NCBI GenBank assembly: GCA_016930955.1
Contig: JAFGFR010000191.1
Coordinates: 1 to 7,196 of the forward strand
Direction: 5' to 3'
Length of the DNA: 7,196 nt
Source of the DNA: Victivallales bacterium
GTDB lineage: Bacteria > Verrucomicrobiota > Lentisphaeria > Victivallales > JAADHT01
A model generated the notes under the pieces. The model had not been told where the DNA came from. It saw nothing but the letters and a program-made list of their open reading frames with translations, and did no database searches. Below, piece by piece: positions 5,426-7,196 of this stretch. The translations under genes were made by a program, and so were the position numbers. The stretch's first letter is position 1. Every line of letters begins with the position of its first letter.

Positions 5426-6292
5426 ATGGTTTTATTTCCGAGCCAATTTCGAAAGCCGATGGCTTTCCTGAAGTCGAGCAGGAAGGGCAAGGCAGGCGTG
5501 GTGTCGGCGTTCACCCTCCTCGAGCTGCTCGTGGCGATATCCATATTTTCCATGATGATGGCTTTGCTTTTCATGTATATTGACGCGGCCCAGCGTGCGT
5601 GGACGGACTCGTCCAACCGTGGCATGGTATATGAGAATGCAAGAATAGCTTTCGACCTTCTGGCAAGGGATATCCAGAGTGCATACTATTCCCGAGAGGT
5701 CACGCCTTTCTGGCACAAGGCGGCCACGGATTCCTCCTGGGGAGCCAACAGAAACGAGTCCCTGGCATTCATATCCACCACCAATGTCCCCCCCTTCGAC
5801 AATTGCGAGTCCAAGCTGTGTGAGATCAAGTACCAGCTTTACTACGCATCGAGCCATGCTGACACGAGTTCGGGCTGGCTGATGCGCAGCGTCACAGGCG
5901 ACCACGTGGACCCGACCCTCGGCGGCGGACTCAACTCCAAATGGAACTATCACAGCAACTTTGACGTAGGCCTTACTGGCGCATCGAAAGCCTTTACCGG
6001 CAACGACGACTCCGGGGACCCGTATTTCGGTGTGATCCCTTATGTCACGGCGCTTTCTTTCAAATGTCTCAAGCGTGACGGGACGGAAATCACTCCGGAT
6101 TCCTCAGGCACTTCCGTGACTGAGTTCCCCACGTCCATAGCAGTCTCGATGACCTTGATGGATCGTTTTTCCTATTTGAAATGGCAGGAGCTCGACACCG
6201 CCGGCGCGCCGAACAAGGATTTGTTCAAGGTGGAGAATTCGCTTACTTTCCAGAGAACTTTCTACTTAGGAGAGAGAGGGCAAAATGAGTGA
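5426..6292 (+). CDS. GspJ-like pseudopilin (third gene of the cassette)
   Basis: Protein of 288 residues. The leader (1-28) ends at A28 before F-T-L-L-E33-L-L-V-A-I, then a hydrophobic helix to about residue 50. The following E-N-A-R-I-A-F-D-L-L-A-R-D-I-Q-S segment (around 73-88) is characteristic of GspJ/PulJ pseudopilins, where it forms the helix after the membrane part. The ATG at 5426 has AGGAG at 5412-5416, 9 nt upstream, and follows the previous stop by 3 bp. An in-frame ATG at 5459 sits in the loop of a hairpin formed by the repeat and has no good ribosome site. The gene ends in an 8-bp overlap with the next one. The protein likely occupies the minor-pilin tip with its neighbours. It would correspond to Verru_Chthon cassette protein C (inference). 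Confidence 0.85.
   Translation: MVLFPSQFRKPMAFLKSSRKGKAGVVSAFTLLELLVAISIFSMMMALLFMYIDAAQRAWTDSSNRGMVYENARIAFDLLARDIQSAYYSREVTPFWHKAATDSSWGANRNESLAFISTTNVPPFDNCESKLCEIKYQLYYASSHADTSSGWLMRSVTGDHVDPTLGGGLNSKWNYHSNFDVGLTGASKAFTGNDDSGDPYFGVIPYVTALSFKCLKRDGTEITPDSSGTSVTEFPTSIAVSMTLMDRFSYLKWQELDTAGAPNKDLFKVENSLTFQRTFYLGERGQNE
5440..5479 (+). repeat. 40-bp palindromic repeat inside the leader codons of the third pseudopilin gene
   Basis: The left arm is GAGCCAATTTCGAAAGCC (5440-5457) and the right arm is GGCTTTCCTGAAGTCGAGC (5461-5479). The inner parts GAAAGCC and GGCTTTC form a perfect 7-bp stem around GAT. The right arm shares CCTGAAGTCG with the copy at 4006-4091. The reading frame relative to the repeat differs from the two previous genes, so the encoded peptide differs (P-S-Q-F-R-K-P-M-A). 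This favours a DNA or RNA element over common protein ancestry. Confidence 0.6.
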
Positions 6293-7196
6293 CACAGGCA
6301 AAAAATCTATATTCGGGATGAGCGTTTCAAGGCTTAGGGCTCTGACGGCTTGCCTCCTGGCCTATGCGTCCGCTTCGCGCGGGAAGCACGGGGACTCGGA
6401 GGAAAGGGGTATGGCTCTGCTCCTCACATTGGGCGTTCTGGCAATCATTATTGTCCTCGCGATCGGCTTTGTCGCATCCTCCATAACCAGCCAGAAGGCG
6501 GCGGTATATGAAAACCATTCCACGGTCGCAAGGATGCTTGCCGATTCCGCGGTACAGCGGGCGGTCGGCGCAATGAGGTTCTACAGCACCATCTCCTCCT
6601 TCTACGATGAGGTTCGCAGCCATGACGAGACTGATTCCGTTTCCGCCAACCGGGAAAATTATGATTTCCTCTACCGCCTGGGCACCTCGATTGAAGGCGT
6701 CGGATATGAATGGCCTTCCTCATATGATCCAAATGACTCCGATGCCGTCCACTGGCAGTATGTCTATAACGGGCTGTCGGGAGCCGACAAAAGAATCATC
6801 GGACGTGTGGCCTATGTCACTGTCAGGATGGGAGGGCGAATTGATCCTTCGGCATGCGTAGCGCATGGGGCGTCTCCTGTGAATGAGAACGGCGCGAGCG
6901 AGGAGCGCCCGGGGAGAGAGGTGGACGAGATCAACATCCAGAACCTCGATCAGGCCAACACGACCACCTTCCTTTCCACAAGCAACGTCAGCGATTTCAG
7001 CTCGGACAACGCAACACCAGCGGGGAAACTCCCCGACGGCATGCGCTGGCCCGACTGGGAGACGCTCTTCTCCGCCTCGAGGCTCAACATCACCAGCTCG
7101 GCACAGAAGGAAAAATACCGCTCATGGTTCGAGATCGAGGCGTCTGACGACCCCGAGGCGTTCTGGCTGGATGACAATTCCAACGCTCTCCAGGAC
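6285..7196 (+). CDS. GspK/PilX-like minor pseudopilin, N-terminal 304 residues (runs off the right edge)
   Basis: The frame is open from ATG 6285 to the window end. A 42-residue leader ends E-E-R-G42 before M-A-L-L-L, then a strongly hydrophobic helix (about 44-65) and the segment A-R-M-L-A-D-S-A-V-Q-R-A-V-G-A. This is the layout of GspK: Gly at -1 and no Glu at +5. A later M-G-G-R-I-D-P-S-A segment (about 187-195) recalls the G-K-I-D-L-N region of GspK-like proteins. The ATG overlaps the previous stop by 8 bp and has GAGAGGG 4 nt upstream. In Verru_Chthon cassettes the corresponding protein A is the large last member, which fits a gene still open after 304 codons. I cannot see the C-terminal end. 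Family placement rests mainly on the N-terminus and gene order. Confidence 0.8.
   Translation, partial: MSDTGKKSIFGMSVSRLRALTACLLAYASASRGKHGDSEERGMALLLTLGVLAIIIVLAIGFVASSITSQKAAVYENHSTVARMLADSAVQRAVGAMRFYSTISSFYDEVRSHDETDSVSANRENYDFLYRLGTSIEGVGYEWPSSYDPNDSDAVHWQYVYNGLSGADKRIIGRVAYVTVRMGGRIDPSACVAHGASPVNENGASEERPGREVDEINIQNLDQANTTTFLSTSNVSDFSSDNATPAGKLPDGMRWPDWETLFSASRLNITSSAQKEKYRSWFEIEASDDPEAFWLDDNSNALQD
6320..6342 (+). repeat. Possible degenerate copy of the repeat in the fourth pseudopilin leader
   Basis: GAGCGTTTCAAGGCTTAGGGCTC has the outer GAGC and GGCTC ends and a central GTTTCAA, as in the hairpin at 890-912, but needs small gaps to align. It is read as V-S-R-L, like V-S-K-L in the second gene. 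Chance similarity is quite possible. Confidence 0.25.

Noticed and set aside
5432..5953. Minus-strand open frame of 173 codons
   Set aside because: It is antisense to the GspJ-like gene and has no motif.

Overview
The window is about 7.2 kb of moderately GC-rich bacterial DNA. It suggests a Gram-negative-type bacterium, most likely of the PVC group (Lentisphaerota or Verrucomicrobiota); this is inference. The pointers are a four-gene pseudopilin cassette in the order GspH-like, PilV-like, GspJ-like, GspK-like, which recalls the 'Verru_Chthon' cassettes; Ala before the prepilin cleavage site in two pseudopilins; a PII protein with Met instead of Tyr at position 51; and an orphan Rhs/YD-repeat scrap.

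Left part (1-1013, minus strand): a nitrogen operon, glnK (PII) followed by amt (ammonium transporter, running off the left edge). A near-consensus sigma-54 promoter lies upstream at 998-1013, and a pair of 9-bp direct repeats lies at enhancer distance behind it. The glnK-amt gap is almost filled by an 85-bp imperfect palindrome, and the glnK leader carries a short hairpin of the same sequence family.

Middle (1014-1972): an AT-rich intergenic stretch, a decayed-looking Rhs/YD-repeat fragment on the minus strand, then a small plus-strand protein with a helical N-terminal part and a C-terminal four-cysteine zinc ribbon.

Signalling pair (1973-3864, minus strand): a soluble receiver-PAS-HisKA-HATPase histidine kinase and a single-domain, Rcp1/CheY-like response regulator, translationally coupled through an ATGA overlap. 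The kinase is transcribed divergently from the pseudopilin operon. The two predicted promoters face each other within about 85 bp, with a dyad between them.

Right part (3976-7196, plus strand): four pseudopilin-like genes, overlapping or 3 bp apart, evidently one operon behind a TTGACT-17-TATAAT promoter. The last gene runs off the right edge.

Most interesting observation: a dispersed palindromic repeat (arm consensus GAGCCRRTTTCRAAAC, full unit about 85 bp) occurs in intergenic regions and also inside the N-terminal leader codons of at least three of the pseudopilin genes, upstream of the prepilin cleavage site. This resembles the way Rickettsia palindromic elements sit in-frame inside genes. 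Here the inserted peptide would be removed on maturation.
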